DNA of 64,000 nt from an uncultured Parasphingopyxis sp. (GCF_937129435.1 NZ_CAKZNF010000033.1:1-64000); one strand, 5' to 3'; positions 37,602 to 45,913 are shown, counted from the stretch's first letter. Notes: generated by a model not told the origin, from the letters alone. Made by a program: numbers and translations.

Positions 37602-38450
37602 CTACTTCGGTTGTTTTCCCAACACATCGGCCAGCGATGCGCCGCCGCTACCACGCCGAGCGGGCTTGGGCTGATCGGGGGAGGGCGACCAGGCCGTGAG
37701 ATAGACGATTTCGAAGATTTCCGTCGTGCGGCCATCCTCGGCGGCGTTCTCGAACGTCTCCTTCGCCAGTGAATAGCCTGTTTTGGAGAGCGGCCGGCCG
37801 CCGAGCAGGCTCGACATCGCCCCGCCCCGCAGATCGAAGAGCAATGCGTCGAAGCTGCGATATTTCACTTCGACCCGGTCCCCATCCGCCACCGGAAGCG
37901 CAAACCCTGCGCGCGAGAGTAAATCGCCCGCCGAGCGCACGTCGATCTGCGGGTGGATGCGCGGCTGGCCGCCGCCGGATGCCAAGTCCGCCGTCATCAT
38001 TGCCTTGCGAAGAACCGGCAGGCTTCCCACGCCGAGAAAGGCGGCGAGGAACAGTCCGTCGGGCTTGAGCGACCGGTTGGCGAGGATCAGCGCACCAGGC
38101 AGGTCGTTGACGGTATCGAGCATCCCGCAGGAGAGAATCAGGTCGAACGACCCGTCATCGAAGAGTTGCTCGTCCTCGTCGCCCTGAAGGCCGCCCGATC
38201 GCTCGGCGAAAAGCCGGCCCGGATCGACCGTCGTCGTTTCGATACCGCGTTCGGCGAGCCGTTCGGCGAAATCATCGCCGACATAACCGAGGATCAGCGC
38301 TTGAGAGAATTCGCGCTTCACGCTGTCGAGCCGGTCGAGCAGTTCGTCCGCCATCCGCTGCTGCAGGAAGCTGGCCTCATCCCAGCGCGATGCTGCCCGG
38401 TCTCGCCGCACGCGCCGCAATGCGCGATCGAAGGGCCCCGTCTGCTCCAT
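37602..38450 (-). CDS. SAM-dependent methyltransferase, NDUFAF5/BioC-like
   Basis: A class I methyltransferase fold of 282 residues (from 38450). The N-terminus PFDRALRRVRRDRAASRW resembles mitochondrial NDUFAF5 and bacterial BioC-type proteins. The SAM-binding region starts ALILGYVGDDFAERLAERG, with the acidic DPGRLFAER strand and FDLILSCGMLDTVNDLPGAL. The glycine-rich motif I is weak (LGYVGDD), as in NDUFAF5, which is reported to hydroxylate an arginine of a complex I subunit. Divergent from comF with 43 bases between. An ATG at 38495 is possible but would overlap comF. Confidence 0.75.
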   Translation of the reverse strand: MEQTGPFDRALRRVRRDRAASRWDEASFLQQRMADELLDRLDSVKREFSQALILGYVGDDFAERLAERGIETTTVDPGRLFAERSGGLQGDEDEQLFDDGSFDLILSCGMLDTVNDLPGALILANRSLKPDGLFLAAFLGVGSLPVLRKAMMTADLASGGGQPRIHPQIDVRSAGDLLSRAGFALPVADGDRVEVKYRSFDALLFDLRGGAMSSLLGGRPLSKTGYSLAKETFENAAEDGRTTEIFEIVYLTAWSPSPDQPKPARRGSGGASLADVLGKQPK

Positions 38451-38493
38451 CGCCGGGCTTGTGCCCGTTCCGAGGCTCTGGAACAACCGGGCC

Positions 38494-39228
38494 ATGGCGC
38501 TCGCCCCGCTCCTTCGTCCGCTCGTCGATTTCGCGCTGCCGTTGCGCTGCCCGGCTTGTGGAGTCGTCGTCGGCGACGAGGACAGTTTTTGTCTCTCCTG
38601 CTGGAATGCGCTCGAGCACCTCGATGGGGGCTGCCCGGTCTGCGCCGCCCCGGCGAACGAGCCGCGCTACGAAGGCGAAGTTTGCGGCGCCTGCCGCGCC
38701 GATCCGCCGTCCTTCGATACGATGCGCGCCGCGGTCGCCTATGGCAAGATCGCCCGGCAGATCGCGCTGAAGCTCAAATATGGCGGCCGGACGGGGCTGG
38801 CGCGGTTGATCGCCAAGGCGATGCGGCGGCATGTGCGCGATCTCGATGGGGCGTTGCTCGTGCCCGTCCCGTTGCATCGGGGGCGGATCTGGCGGCGCGG
38901 CTACAATCAGGCGGCGCTCATTGCGCGCGGCCTGGCGCAGGGCGATGCGGACCGGCTGGCGCTCGACGCGCTCAAACGGGTGAAACCGACGCCCGTGCTG
39001 AAGAACATGACGCCCGGCCAGCGCCAGCGCGCGGTGCGCGGCGTTTTCCGGATCGACGAGCGCTGGCGCGCGCGATTGAAGGGCAGGACCCTCGTCCTTG
39101 TCGACGATGTCTACACCAGCGGTGCGACAACGCGCGCTTGCTCCAGCGTGCTCAAGCGGGCCGGCGCGGCCGAGGTTCATGTGCGCTGCTGGGCACGCGT
39201 GATACCGGGCGAAAGCGACGACTATTGA
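38494..39228 (+). CDS. comF: ComF family phosphoribosyltransferase-like protein
   Basis: The 244-residue protein has an N-terminal zinc-ribbon-like region with CPAC, CLSCW, CPVC and CGAC pairs, then a phosphoribosyltransferase domain: LLVPVPLHRGRIWRRGYNQA and the PRPP loop LVLVDDVYTSGATTRA. These are hallmarks of ComF, needed for DNA uptake in competent bacteria; the biochemical activity is uncertain. The start at 38494 is set by family length; it is followed 31 bases later by grxC. Confidence 0.9.
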   Translation: MALAPLLRPLVDFALPLRCPACGVVVGDEDSFCLSCWNALEHLDGGCPVCAAPANEPRYEGEVCGACRADPPSFDTMRAAVAYGKIARQIALKLKYGGRTGLARLIAKAMRRHVRDLDGALLVPVPLHRGRIWRRGYNQAALIARGLAQGDADRLALDALKRVKPTPVLKNMTPGQRQRAVRGVFRIDERWRARLKGRTLVLVDDVYTSGATTRACSSVLKRAGAAEVHVRCWARVIPGESDDY

Positions 39229-39259
39229 CGGATTCCCGCCCGGCACACACATAGAGGCC

Positions 39260-39517
39260 ATGGCCAAGGTCGAAATCTACACCAAGTTTCTCTGCGGATT
39301 CTGCCATCGGGCGAAGAATTTGCTCGATGCGAAGGGCGTGGAGTTCGAAGAATTCGACATCACGATGGACGCCGGCAAGCGTGCCGAAATGCTTCAGCGC
39401 GCGCAGGGCCGCCATACCGTGCCGCAAATCTTCATCGACGGCGCGCATATCGGCGGGTCGGACGATCTCGCCGCGCTCGAGGCGGATGGCAAGCTCGACC
39501 CGCTGCTGGGCCTGTAA
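39260..39517 (+). CDS. grxC: glutaredoxin 3
   Basis: An 85-residue glutathione-dependent disulfide reductase with the active site LCGFCHRAKNLL (C-G-F-C, where P-Y is the commoner middle pair), the conserved HTVPQIFIDGAHIGGSDDL with the cis-proline, and a C-terminal helix. GrxC type is inferred from size and the DDLAALEADGKLD tail. It sits in a comF-grxC-nitrilase-DUF1178 run with short gaps. Confidence 0.92.
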   Translation: MAKVEIYTKFLCGFCHRAKNLLDAKGVEFEEFDITMDAGKRAEMLQRAQGRHTVPQIFIDGAHIGGSDDLAALEADGKLDPLLGL

Positions 39518-39520
39518 GCG

Positions 39521-40357
39521 ATGACGCAGCGTATTGCCGTGCTTCAGATGCGATCGGGCATCGACCCGGCCGCGAACACCGAAACGATGACCGCCGCCAT
39601 CGCCACGGCGAGCGCAGAGGGCGCGGAAATCGTCTTTACGCCCGAAATGAGCGGGCTTCTCGATCGCGATCGCAAGCGCGCATCTTCCGTCATCGCGACC
39701 GAAGACGACGATACCGTTCTCGCGGCCGTCCGCGCGGAGGCGGCCGCCCACAATATATGGGTCCACCTTGGTAGTCTCGCATTGCGGTCGGCGCCGGGGT
39801 CGGACCGTTTCGTCAACCGCGGCTTCCTGATCGACGGCGAGGGGCAGATTCGCGCGCGCTACGACAAGATGCATTTGTTCGACGTCGATCTCGACACCGG
39901 TGAGAGCTGGCGCGAGTCGGCGGTCTACGATGGCGGAGACAAAGCCGTTGTTGCCGACAGCCCGGTCGGGCGGATCGGCCTTTCGGTCTGCTACGATATC
40001 CGCTTTCCGCGCCTCTATCAGAACCTTGCCGATGCCGAGGCAACACTGCTGACCGTGCCCGCCGCCTTCACCGTACCGACGGGCAAGGCGCACTGGCATG
40101 TTCTGCTTCGTGCCCGAGCGATCGAGAACGCCGCCTTCGTCGTGGCCGCTGCACAGCACGGCAAGCATGAGGATGGCCGCGAGACGTTCGGCCACAGCGT
40201 TGTCGTCGATCCCTGGGGCGAGGTGCTGCTCGACATGGGCGACGGCGAGGGACTGGGCTTTGCCGAGATAGACCGCGCGCGCCTTTCCGAAGTCCGCCGC
40301 CGCATCCCGGTCGGCCAGCACCGCCGTGAAATTTCGGCAGCGGAACTGCAGTCATGA
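39521..40357 (+). CDS. carbon-nitrogen hydrolase (nitrilase superfamily, Nit1-like)
   Basis: The 278-residue protein carries the catalytic triad of the superfamily: Glu in FTPEMSG, Lys in YDKMHLFDVDL, and Cys in SVCYDIRFPRLYQNLA. The whole pattern resembles Nit1/NIT2, which hydrolyse deaminated glutathione and similar omega-amides. It starts three bases after grxC and overlaps the DUF1178 gene by four bases (ATGA); pairing with glutaredoxin suits a glutathione-repair role, but this is inference. Confidence 0.9.
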   Translation: MTQRIAVLQMRSGIDPAANTETMTAAIATASAEGAEIVFTPEMSGLLDRDRKRASSVIATEDDDTVLAAVRAEAAAHNIWVHLGSLALRSAPGSDRFVNRGFLIDGEGQIRARYDKMHLFDVDLDTGESWRESAVYDGGDKAVVADSPVGRIGLSVCYDIRFPRLYQNLADAEATLLTVPAAFTVPTGKAHWHVLLRARAIENAAFVVAAAQHGKHEDGRETFGHSVVVDPWGEVLLDMGDGEGLGFAEIDRARLSEVRRRIPVGQHRREISAAELQS

Positions 40358-40830
40358 TCGTCCTCGATCTCAAATGCGACACCGGTCATGTGTTCGAGGC
40401 CTGGTTCGGCTCGTCGGGCGATTTCGAGGAGCAGAAGGGCAGGGGCCTCGTCGAATGCCCGATCTGCGGCTCGCAGAAAGTCGGCAAGGCGTTGATGGCG
40501 CCTGCTGTCGGCGCCAAGGGTAATCGCAAGAGCGACACGCCCGCCAAGGGCAATGCGCCCGTGCCGATGCAATCGGGAGGGGAAGGCAGCCCGGCCGAAA
40601 TGAAAGCGCTGCTCTCCAAGCTGGCCGAGGCCCAGGCAAAAATGCTCGAGAAATCGGACTATGTCGGCAAGGATTTCGCCCGCGAGGCCCGCGCCATGCA
40701 CGACGGTCAACAGGATGAGCGCCCGATCCACGGCGAAACCACGCTCGACGACGCGAAGAAGCTTGTCGAAGACGGCGTTCCCGTCGCGCCGCTGCCGCTG
40801 CCGGTACGCCGCCGCGAACGCGAGAATTGA
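40354..40830 (+). CDS. DUF1178 family protein
   Basis: The 158-residue protein begins MIVLDLKCDTGHVFEAWFGS and has CPICGSQKVGKALMAP, a zinc-ribbon-like Cys pair with the earlier KCD cysteine, then a Lys/Ala-rich linker and YVGKDFAREARAMHDG. This is the DUF1178 signature. Function is unknown; in alphaproteobacteria it commonly follows a nitrilase and grxC, as here. Confidence 0.88.
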   Translation: MIVLDLKCDTGHVFEAWFGSSGDFEEQKGRGLVECPICGSQKVGKALMAPAVGAKGNRKSDTPAKGNAPVPMQSGGEGSPAEMKALLSKLAEAQAKMLEKSDYVGKDFAREARAMHDGQQDERPIHGETTLDDAKKLVEDGVPVAPLPLPVRRREREN

Positions 40831-40863
40831 CCGCCCTCCGCGCCCGGCCTAACGGGAAACCGG

Positions 40864-40940
40864 GCGCCCGTAGCTCAGTCGGATAGAGCATCGGATTCCT
40901 AATCCGGGGGCCGCAGGTTCGAATCCTGCCGGGCGCGCCA
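40864..40940 (+). tRNA. tRNA-Arg (anticodon CCT)
   Basis: A 77-base cloverleaf with encoded CCA. The acceptor stem GCGCCCG pairs with CGGGCGC (40930-40936); the D arm carries AGCTCAGTCGGATAGAGC; the anticodon stem-loop TCGGA-TTCCTAA-TCCGG gives anticodon CCT, reading AGG; the T arm is GCAGGTTCGAATCCTGC. It lies between the DUF1178 gene and a methyltransferase gene. I see no integrase or duplicated tRNA 3' end, so it does not look like a used attachment site. Confidence 0.96.
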
Positions 40941-41140
40941 GACCACCGGCGATGCCCGCAACGCAGAGGCGGTGGGCGATGCAGAAGCGACCACTGGAGT
41001 GCTGCCTCCGCGCCAAAGCCGGTGCAAACTTGTACCGTGCGAGAACTATTTGACGCGACTCGCCGCGTCGTGAGACATCCCGCCAACGTGGACACGCATC
41101 CTTCGGGCGCACCCATGCAACGGATGGAAGGAATGCGAAG
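40941..41140. other. intergenic region after tRNA-Arg
   Basis: Two hundred bases without a gene. It contains a short GC-rich hairpin (GACGCG/CGCGTC at 41052-41069) and the upstream region of the methyltransferase gene. The bases just before the start (GGAAGGAA) provide a ribosome binding site. I see no clear terminator or named regulatory motif. Confidence 0.5.
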
Positions 41141-42202
41141 ATGGCGACACAGATCGACGAAACGAAGCTGGAGCAGCTTGCCGAAAAGGTGGTCGGCGAT
41201 ATCGCCGCTTCGATGAGCGTCCTGCTCGCCTATATCGGCGACCAGGCCGGGCTTTACGAGGCGATGCGCGAGGCGGGACCGTCGAGCGTCGACGAACTTG
41301 CAGCGAAGACGGGGCTCAATCCCAAATATCTCCACGAATGGCTGGGCTGCAACGCGGCGGCGGGCTATGTGACGCACGACCCCGCGAGCGGACGATTCTC
41401 GCTGTCGCCCGAACAGGCGCTGGTGATGGCAACGGAAGGGCAGCCGGCCTGCATGCAGGGTTTCCTGCAATCGGTGGTTGGGCAGTTCGAGAATCACGAG
41501 CGCGCGGTCGAGACCTTCCGCTCGGGCGAGGGACGGCCGTGGAGCGACCAGGGTGCCTGCTGCTTCTGCGGCGTCGATCGCTTCTTCCGCCCCGGCTATG
41601 CGGCCTTCCTGCTGAGCGAATGGATCCCCGCGCTGGACGGCGTGGAGGAGAAGCTGCGCGCGGGCGGCCGGATCGCCGATATCGGCTGCGGCCATGGCTC
41701 ATCCTCGATCCTGATGGCCGAGGCCTTTCCGAACGCCACCGTCCACGGCTTCGATTTCCACGAACCTTCGATCGAGGAGGCGCGCGCCAAGGCGAAGGCG
41801 GCGGGCGTCGACAATGTCGAGTTCACCGTCGCGACGGCGCAGGATTTTCCCGGCGAAAACTATGATTTCGCGTGTATTTTCGATGCGCTGCACGATATGG
41901 GCGATCCGGTCGGCGCCGCCCGGCATGTCCGCGAGACGCTGAAAGAGGGCGGCACCTTCATGCTCGTCGAACCGATGGCGGGCGACAGCATGGCCGAGAA
42001 CATGCATCCGGTCGGCCAGATATTCTACGGCTTCTCGACAACGGTCTGCACGCCCGCCTCGCTGGCGCAGGATGTGGGGCTCGGCCTCGGCGCGCAGGCC
42101 GGGCAGAAGCGGCTGACCGAGGTGCTGGAGGAGGCGGGTTTCCGCCATGTCCGCCGCGCCGCCGAAACGCCGACGAACATGATCCTCGAGGTGACGGGAT
42201 AG
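41141..42202 (+). CDS. SAM-dependent methyltransferase with N-terminal winged helix
   Basis: The 353-residue product has an N-terminal helical/winged-helix dimerisation region (residues 20-90, with SSVDELAAKTGLNPKYLHEWL) and a class I methyltransferase domain whose SAM loop is IADIGCGHGSSSILMA at about 182-197, followed by VHGFDFHEPSIEEA and IFDALHDMGDP. The arrangement matches Rv2258c-like proteins and small-molecule O-methyltransferases. A CCFC cysteine cluster lies near residue 142. Substrate unknown. It is not in an obvious operon; folE follows after 55 bases. Confidence 0.85.
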   Translation: MATQIDETKLEQLAEKVVGDIAASMSVLLAYIGDQAGLYEAMREAGPSSVDELAAKTGLNPKYLHEWLGCNAAAGYVTHDPASGRFSLSPEQALVMATEGQPACMQGFLQSVVGQFENHERAVETFRSGEGRPWSDQGACCFCGVDRFFRPGYAAFLLSEWIPALDGVEEKLRAGGRIADIGCGHGSSSILMAEAFPNATVHGFDFHEPSIEEARAKAKAAGVDNVEFTVATAQDFPGENYDFACIFDALHDMGDPVGAARHVRETLKEGGTFMLVEPMAGDSMAENMHPVGQIFYGFSTTVCTPASLAQDVGLGLGAQAGQKRLTEVLEEAGFRHVRRAAETPTNMILEVTG

Positions 42203-42257
42203 GCTCGCGCTCGCTGCACACTGGCGTCATCCCTCCAAATCTGGAAAAGGATGGCGC

Positions 42258-42875
42258 ATGAGCGAATATGACCATGCCGTGGACGGCGACATCGCCGATC
42301 CGCCCGCCAAGATCGCCGTGCCCGACGAGGTGCAGGAGGCAATCCGTACGTTGATTCGCTGGACCGGCGACGATCCCTTGCGCGAAGGGTTGCTCGATAC
42401 GCCGAAGCGCGTCGGCCGTGCCTGGAAGGAATATTGCCAGGGCTATGACGAGGATCCCGCGATCCATCTCGACCGGACATTCGAGGAGGTCGGCGGCTAT
42501 AACGAGGTCGTGCTGCTGAAGGACATACCCTTTCAGTCGCATTGCGAGCATCACATGGCGCCGATCATCGGCAAGGCGGCGATCGCCTATCTGCCGCGCG
42601 ACAAGGTTGTCGGGATATCGAAGCTCGCCCGCGTACTGCACGGCTTCGCCAGGCGGCTGCAGGTGCAGGAGCGGCTGACGGCGGAGGTGGCAGACTGCAT
42701 CTGGAAGCATCTGCAGCCCGATGGCGTCGCGGTCGTGATCGATGCGAGTCATAGCTGCATGACAGCGCGCGGGGTGCGTACCCCGGGCGTGAGTATGGTG
42801 ACGAGCCGATTAATGGGGTGCTTCCTCGACGACGACAGAAGCCGTAAGGAAGTGCTGTCGCTGATGGGATATTGA
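42258..42875 (+). CDS. folE: GTP cyclohydrolase I
   Basis: First enzyme of folate (and tetrahydrobiopterin) synthesis, converting GTP to dihydroneopterin triphosphate. The 205-residue sequence has the zinc motif SHCEHHMAPIIGKAAIAY, GISKLARVLHGFARRLQVQERLT, and the C-terminal MTARGVRTPGVSMVTSRLMG. Length and motifs are normal. One base separates its stop from the ATG of the following lipoprotein gene. Confidence 0.96.
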   Translation: MSEYDHAVDGDIADPPAKIAVPDEVQEAIRTLIRWTGDDPLREGLLDTPKRVGRAWKEYCQGYDEDPAIHLDRTFEEVGGYNEVVLLKDIPFQSHCEHHMAPIIGKAAIAYLPRDKVVGISKLARVLHGFARRLQVQERLTAEVADCIWKHLQPDGVAVVIDASHSCMTARGVRTPGVSMVTSRLMGCFLDDDRSRKEVLSLMGY

Positions 42876-42876
42876 G

Positions 42877-43425
42877 ATGCGGAGTTTGAAAAGCATGAAG
42901 ACCGTGTGGCCGGGTATTGCGGCCGTGTTGCTGATCGCGGGATGCACGCAGCCCGAGGGCGGCGAAGCGGCCGAAGAAACGGCAGCAGGCGAAGAAGAAC
43001 CGGAGCAGGCGCTGACCCCGGTGGATACGGAGCCCGCGGTCGAGGCGCCTGCACTGGCGCCCCTTTCGCAGGCCGAGATCGAAGCCGAACTTGAAGCGGG
43101 CGCCGGTTGCAGCCTGGAGCAGGACGGCAAGGCGTTGCTCGTCGCCGTTGAGGGCGATGCGATTGCGCGGCCATATGGCACGCTGCGCCACATGACATTC
43201 GAAGTGCCGCAGCGCACCGGCAATGATGGCGAACGGCCCTCCGAACTCAATGCGCTTTACGATGGTGGTAGCTTTCACGCCGGTGCCATCCGGATCCAGG
43301 TCCTGCCTGAGGAAGGTGAGGGTGAAACCATCGGCGAAGTCACCTTCCGCAACGCCCGCGTCGTGATCACCGAAGAGAATGAGGGATCTGGCGAAATGGA
43401 AGGCGAGTGGCACTGCGGGGCGTGA
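42877..43425 (+). CDS. putative lipoprotein, 182 aa
   Basis: A lipoprotein signal is visible as MKTVWPGIAAVLLIAGC after a six-residue N-terminal extension; an in-frame ATG at 42895 gives a shorter, equally plausible signal. After the lipid cysteine there is an Ala/Glu-rich acidic linker of about 45 residues, then a domain with LEAGAGCSLEQDGKALLVAVEG. I recognise no family. It probably sits in the periplasm on a membrane. Directly follows folE. Confidence 0.7.
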   Translation: MRSLKSMKTVWPGIAAVLLIAGCTQPEGGEAAEETAAGEEEPEQALTPVDTEPAVEAPALAPLSQAEIEAELEAGAGCSLEQDGKALLVAVEGDAIARPYGTLRHMTFEVPQRTGNDGERPSELNALYDGGSFHAGAIRIQVLPEEGEGETIGEVTFRNARVVITEENEGSGEMEGEWHCGA

Positions 43426-43426
43426 T

Positions 43427-43474
43427 ATTGTCAAAACCTCGCTAGCGCTCGGCCGTCAGGCCGAGTCTGACAAT
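43427..43474. repeat. short palindromic intergenic element, copy 2
   Basis: Bounded by ATTGTCA and TGACAAT, a perfect seven-base inverted repeat, with AACCTCGCTAGCGCTCGG then CCGTCAGGCCGAGTC inside. The inner arms CTCGGCC and GGCCGAG form a second stem. It matches the element at 36458-36515 in both ends and inner stem. It fills the 53-base space between two convergent genes, so it may also end both transcripts. Confidence 0.65.
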
Positions 43475-43478
43475 CAAT

Positions 43479-44141
43479 TCAGCTATTCACCCACCAGCGC
43501 AGCAGGTTCTGCTGCACGCCTTGCAACCGGATGAAGTTCTCGAACGCCATGTTATTGCCTTCGAGCGCGGCGACTTCGTTGAGTTCGTAGAGCAGTTCGC
43601 GCTTCGCGTGATCGCCGATCTGGCTCTGGATGAAGGTGATTCCTACTAGACGATCGCCGCTCGTCACCTTTTCAACCTCGTGCAACGTCGTCGACGGATA
43701 GACGATCGCCGATCCGGCGGACAGCTTGAAGCGTACGTCCTGATCGGCAAGGCAGATTTTGAGCGCGCCGCCTTCATAGCTGTCGGGATCGTTGAGGAAG
43801 ATCGTGCAGCTCAGGTCCGACCGCATAATTGCATTGTTGATGTTCATGATGGCCGCGTCGGGATGCAGGCCGTAGTTCATTCCGGGATCGTAACGCGTAA
43901 TCAGCGGCGGGGCGATCTGGCGCGGAAAGGCGAAATTGCGGAAATCCTCATGGCCCATCAGTGCCTGAGTCATGATCTGGGCCGATCGCTGATAGGCGTT
44001 CTGATCGTTCAGGTGCAGGTTGTTCTTCGTCTTGTTGTGCGGATTGCTGATCTTGCCGTCGACAAATTGCGCGTTCGACGCGATCTGCTTCAGTTCGGCG
44101 ACCTGTTGAGCCGAGAGGACCTGATCGAGCTTCTTGAACAT
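43479..44141 (-). CDS. PKHD-type Fe(II)/2-oxoglutarate hydroxylase, PiuC-like
   Basis: The 220-residue protein shows the jelly-roll iron site: GLHPDAAIMN gives His93 and Asp95, YPSTTLHEVEKV gives His154, and SGDRLVGITF gives the 2-oxoglutarate arginine (Arg164). The N-terminus MFKKLDQVLSAQQVAELKQI and FVDGKISNPHNKTKNNLHL match the PKHD (PiuC/YbiX) family, often linked with iron uptake. It follows a sulfotransferase-like gene after three bases, so the two are probably cotranscribed. Its own substrate is unknown. Confidence 0.85.
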   Translation of the reverse strand: MFKKLDQVLSAQQVAELKQIASNAQFVDGKISNPHNKTKNNLHLNDQNAYQRSAQIMTQALMGHEDFRNFAFPRQIAPPLITRYDPGMNYGLHPDAAIMNINNAIMRSDLSCTIFLNDPDSYEGGALKICLADQDVRFKLSAGSAIVYPSTTLHEVEKVTSGDRLVGITFIQSQIGDHAKRELLYELNEVAALEGNNMAFENFIRLQGVQQNLLRWWVNS

Positions 44142-44144
44142 GGT

Positions 44145-45164
44145 TCAGTCCTTTGCCACGCGGGCGAGCGCGCTGGCAATGACGGGATGGTTGGCGGCAG
44201 CCTCATCGAGCCAGCGGAGCGCTTCGGCAATGTCGCCACTCCGCTCGCGTCGCGCCTGTTCAAGAACCTGCTCGCGCAGCTCCTTCGAATAGCCGTGTTC
44301 GGGTGCCTTGGAATAGCGCTGCATGAGAGGCCCGGAGACCAGCGCGTCGATGGCCGCACGGTCTGCATCGACGCCGAAGAAGGTGGCGATGTCAGCCAGA
44401 TGCTCGCCCGGCGCTGCGAGAAACGCATCGAAATCGAGCCATTTGACGGTATTGGCCTCGGCCGCTGTCTCAAGGGCCGACATCTCGCACGCCCATCCCA
44501 TTGCCGCGTGCGTCGCTTCGGGCATGTCCCAGAGCGCCCATGGTTCGGCGGCAATCCGCCGGTGCAGGCGCACGAGACGCGGGCCGGAGAGCATGGCCAG
44601 CTCCTGCCGCGAATTTTCTCCGGCGAGAATGGTTTCGATATAGCGTTGGGGCGACAGCGTCAGGAACAGCGCCTTGCGCTTGCCGCCCAGGCACGGCCCG
44701 GCGATCTCGCTGGCGAAGCTTGTCGCCTTGATCAGCGCGCGATCCCCGGGCCGAAAGGTCCGGGATAGCCAGCCGAGAGCGGTTTCCATACGCGGATCCA
44801 AACGATCCGGCGGCCAAGGCGATTCGGGTCGGTCACGAAGCCCGGCCAGTTCGGCGAAGTTTCGCAGCAACTGCGGCTCGCGTAGCGCGAACAGGCCGTC
44901 GAGTTCGCCGAGCAGGCGCGCAATCAGCGTCGATCCGACATGGCCGATATGGAAGATGAAATGCGCATTTGCGGGCCAGCCTGCGCTGGCGGCCTCGAGC
45001 TGCGCCCAGTCCGCCCATTGCATCTGGCGATTCTGGGTCAGCAGGCGCTGGTCGAGAAAGCTCGCATCGCGAAACTCCTGCTCGCCCATGGGGACGAGCA
45101 GGACGCGGTCGTTGATGACATCGAGCTGATGGGGGAACAGGCCGGCGGTGCGGTCGAACTGCAT
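44145..45164 (-). CDS. sulfotransferase-like P-loop protein, 339 aa
   Basis: Residues 69-82 read FIFHIGHVGSTLIA, a PAPS-sulfotransferase-type phosphate loop (GHVGSTL in place of GSxxSGTT). The later HRRIAAEPWALWDM and the helical C-terminus (DIATFFGVDADRA) are consistent with distant sulfotransferases. The match is weak: the 3'-phosphate binding motif is not obvious. It starts 47 bases after rplI and precedes the PKHD hydroxylase gene by three bases. Pairings of such proteins with PKHD hydroxylases occur in sphingomonads and Caulobacter, usually near TonB receptors; none is in this window. Confidence 0.65.
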   Translation of the reverse strand: MQFDRTAGLFPHQLDVINDRVLLVPMGEQEFRDASFLDQRLLTQNRQMQWADWAQLEAASAGWPANAHFIFHIGHVGSTLIARLLGELDGLFALREPQLLRNFAELAGLRDRPESPWPPDRLDPRMETALGWLSRTFRPGDRALIKATSFASEIAGPCLGGKRKALFLTLSPQRYIETILAGENSRQELAMLSGPRLVRLHRRIAAEPWALWDMPEATHAAMGWACEMSALETAAEANTVKWLDFDAFLAAPGEHLADIATFFGVDADRAAIDALVSGPLMQRYSKAPEHGYSKELREQVLEQARRERSGDIAEALRWLDEAAANHPVIASALARVAKD

Positions 45165-45189
45165 TGCCTGCCCGTTCCCCTTGTTCAGT

Positions 45190-45206
45190 TCCGGCGGTTC
45201 GCCGGA
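45190..45206 (-). other. hairpin after rplI
   Basis: A perfect seven-base stem, TCCGGCG with CGCCGGA around a three-base loop, lies five bases past the rplI stop. No T tract follows it on the minus strand, so it may attenuate or stabilise the ribosomal transcript without ending it. The downstream gene starts 26 bases further on. Confidence 0.35.
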
Positions 45207-45211
45207 GACGA

Positions 45212-45913
45212 TCAGGCGTCCTTGTCGCCTTCTTCGCCGGCTTCGGCGTCGGCCGGCGACTCTTCGGCTGTTTCGGCTTCGGCTGTTTCGCCGTCGCCGG
45301 CTTTGGCCTCGGCTTCGCCGCTTTCGGCTTCACCCTCGACATCGTCTTCGATCGCTGCGATCTCGCCGGGTTCGGCGTTCTCGTCGAATTCGGAGACGAT
45401 TTCGGCCTGCGCCTGTTCGAACATCTCGGCGATGACGTCGATGCCGGCCGCCTGCTTCTCGGCCTCTTCGGTCGAGCGGGCGACGTTGACCTTGACGACG
45501 ACGTCTACCTCGGCGTGCAGGTTCACCGTCACCTCGTGCATGCCGATCTCCTTGATCGGACGCTCGAGAACCACCTGCTTCTTGGTGATGGCCTCCCCCT
45601 TTTCCTCAAGCGCGATAACGATGTCGCGCACCGTGACCGAGCCGTAGAGCTGTCCGGTTTGCGAGGCCTGGCGGATGAGTTCGATCGACATGTCGTCGAG
45701 CTTCTTCGCTTCCTTTTCGGCGGCTTCGCGGCGCTCGGCATTTTCCTTTTCGAGCCGTTCGCGATTGGCTTCGAAAACGGCCTTGTTGGCTTCGTTGGCG
45801 CGCAGGGCCTTCTTGTTCGGCAGCAGGAAGTTGCGGGCGAACCCGTCCTTCACGGTGACGACGTCACCGATATTGCCGAGATTGCCGACGCGTTCGAGCA
45901 GAATGATATCCAT
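45212..45913 (-). CDS. rplI: 50S ribosomal protein L9, with long acidic tail
   Basis: The first 150 residues are normal L9: MDIILLERVGNLGNIGDVV and the FARNFLLPNKKALRA segment, then the helix and C-terminal domain. The protein is 233 aa instead of about 150; the last roughly 70 residues are almost only Glu, Ala, Asp and Gly (for example EGEAESGEAEAKAGDGE). Extended acidic L9 tails occur in alphaproteobacteria. Third gene of the rpsF-rpsR-rplI operon, 10 bases after rpsR. Confidence 0.96.
   Translation of the reverse strand: MDIILLERVGNLGNIGDVVTVKDGFARNFLLPNKKALRANEANKAVFEANRERLEKENAERREAAEKEAKKLDDMSIELIRQASQTGQLYGSVTVRDIVIALEEKGEAITKKQVVLERPIKEIGMHEVTVNLHAEVDVVVKVNVARSTEEAEKQAAGIDVIAEMFEQAQAEIVSEFDENAEPGEIAAIEDDVEGEAESGEAEAKAGDGETAEAETAEESPADAEAGEEGDKDA

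Noticed and set aside
40864..40940. tRNA-Arg as an integration site
   Set aside because: No integrase, no repeated tRNA 3' end and no change in gene content around it; flanking genes are ordinary.
44833..45342. Lys/Pro-rich frame beginning MSRVKPKAAKPRPKP
   Set aside because: It arises from the acidic L9 tail and the start of the sulfotransferase-like gene read in another frame; the low-complexity composition mirrors the Glu/Ala-rich codons.
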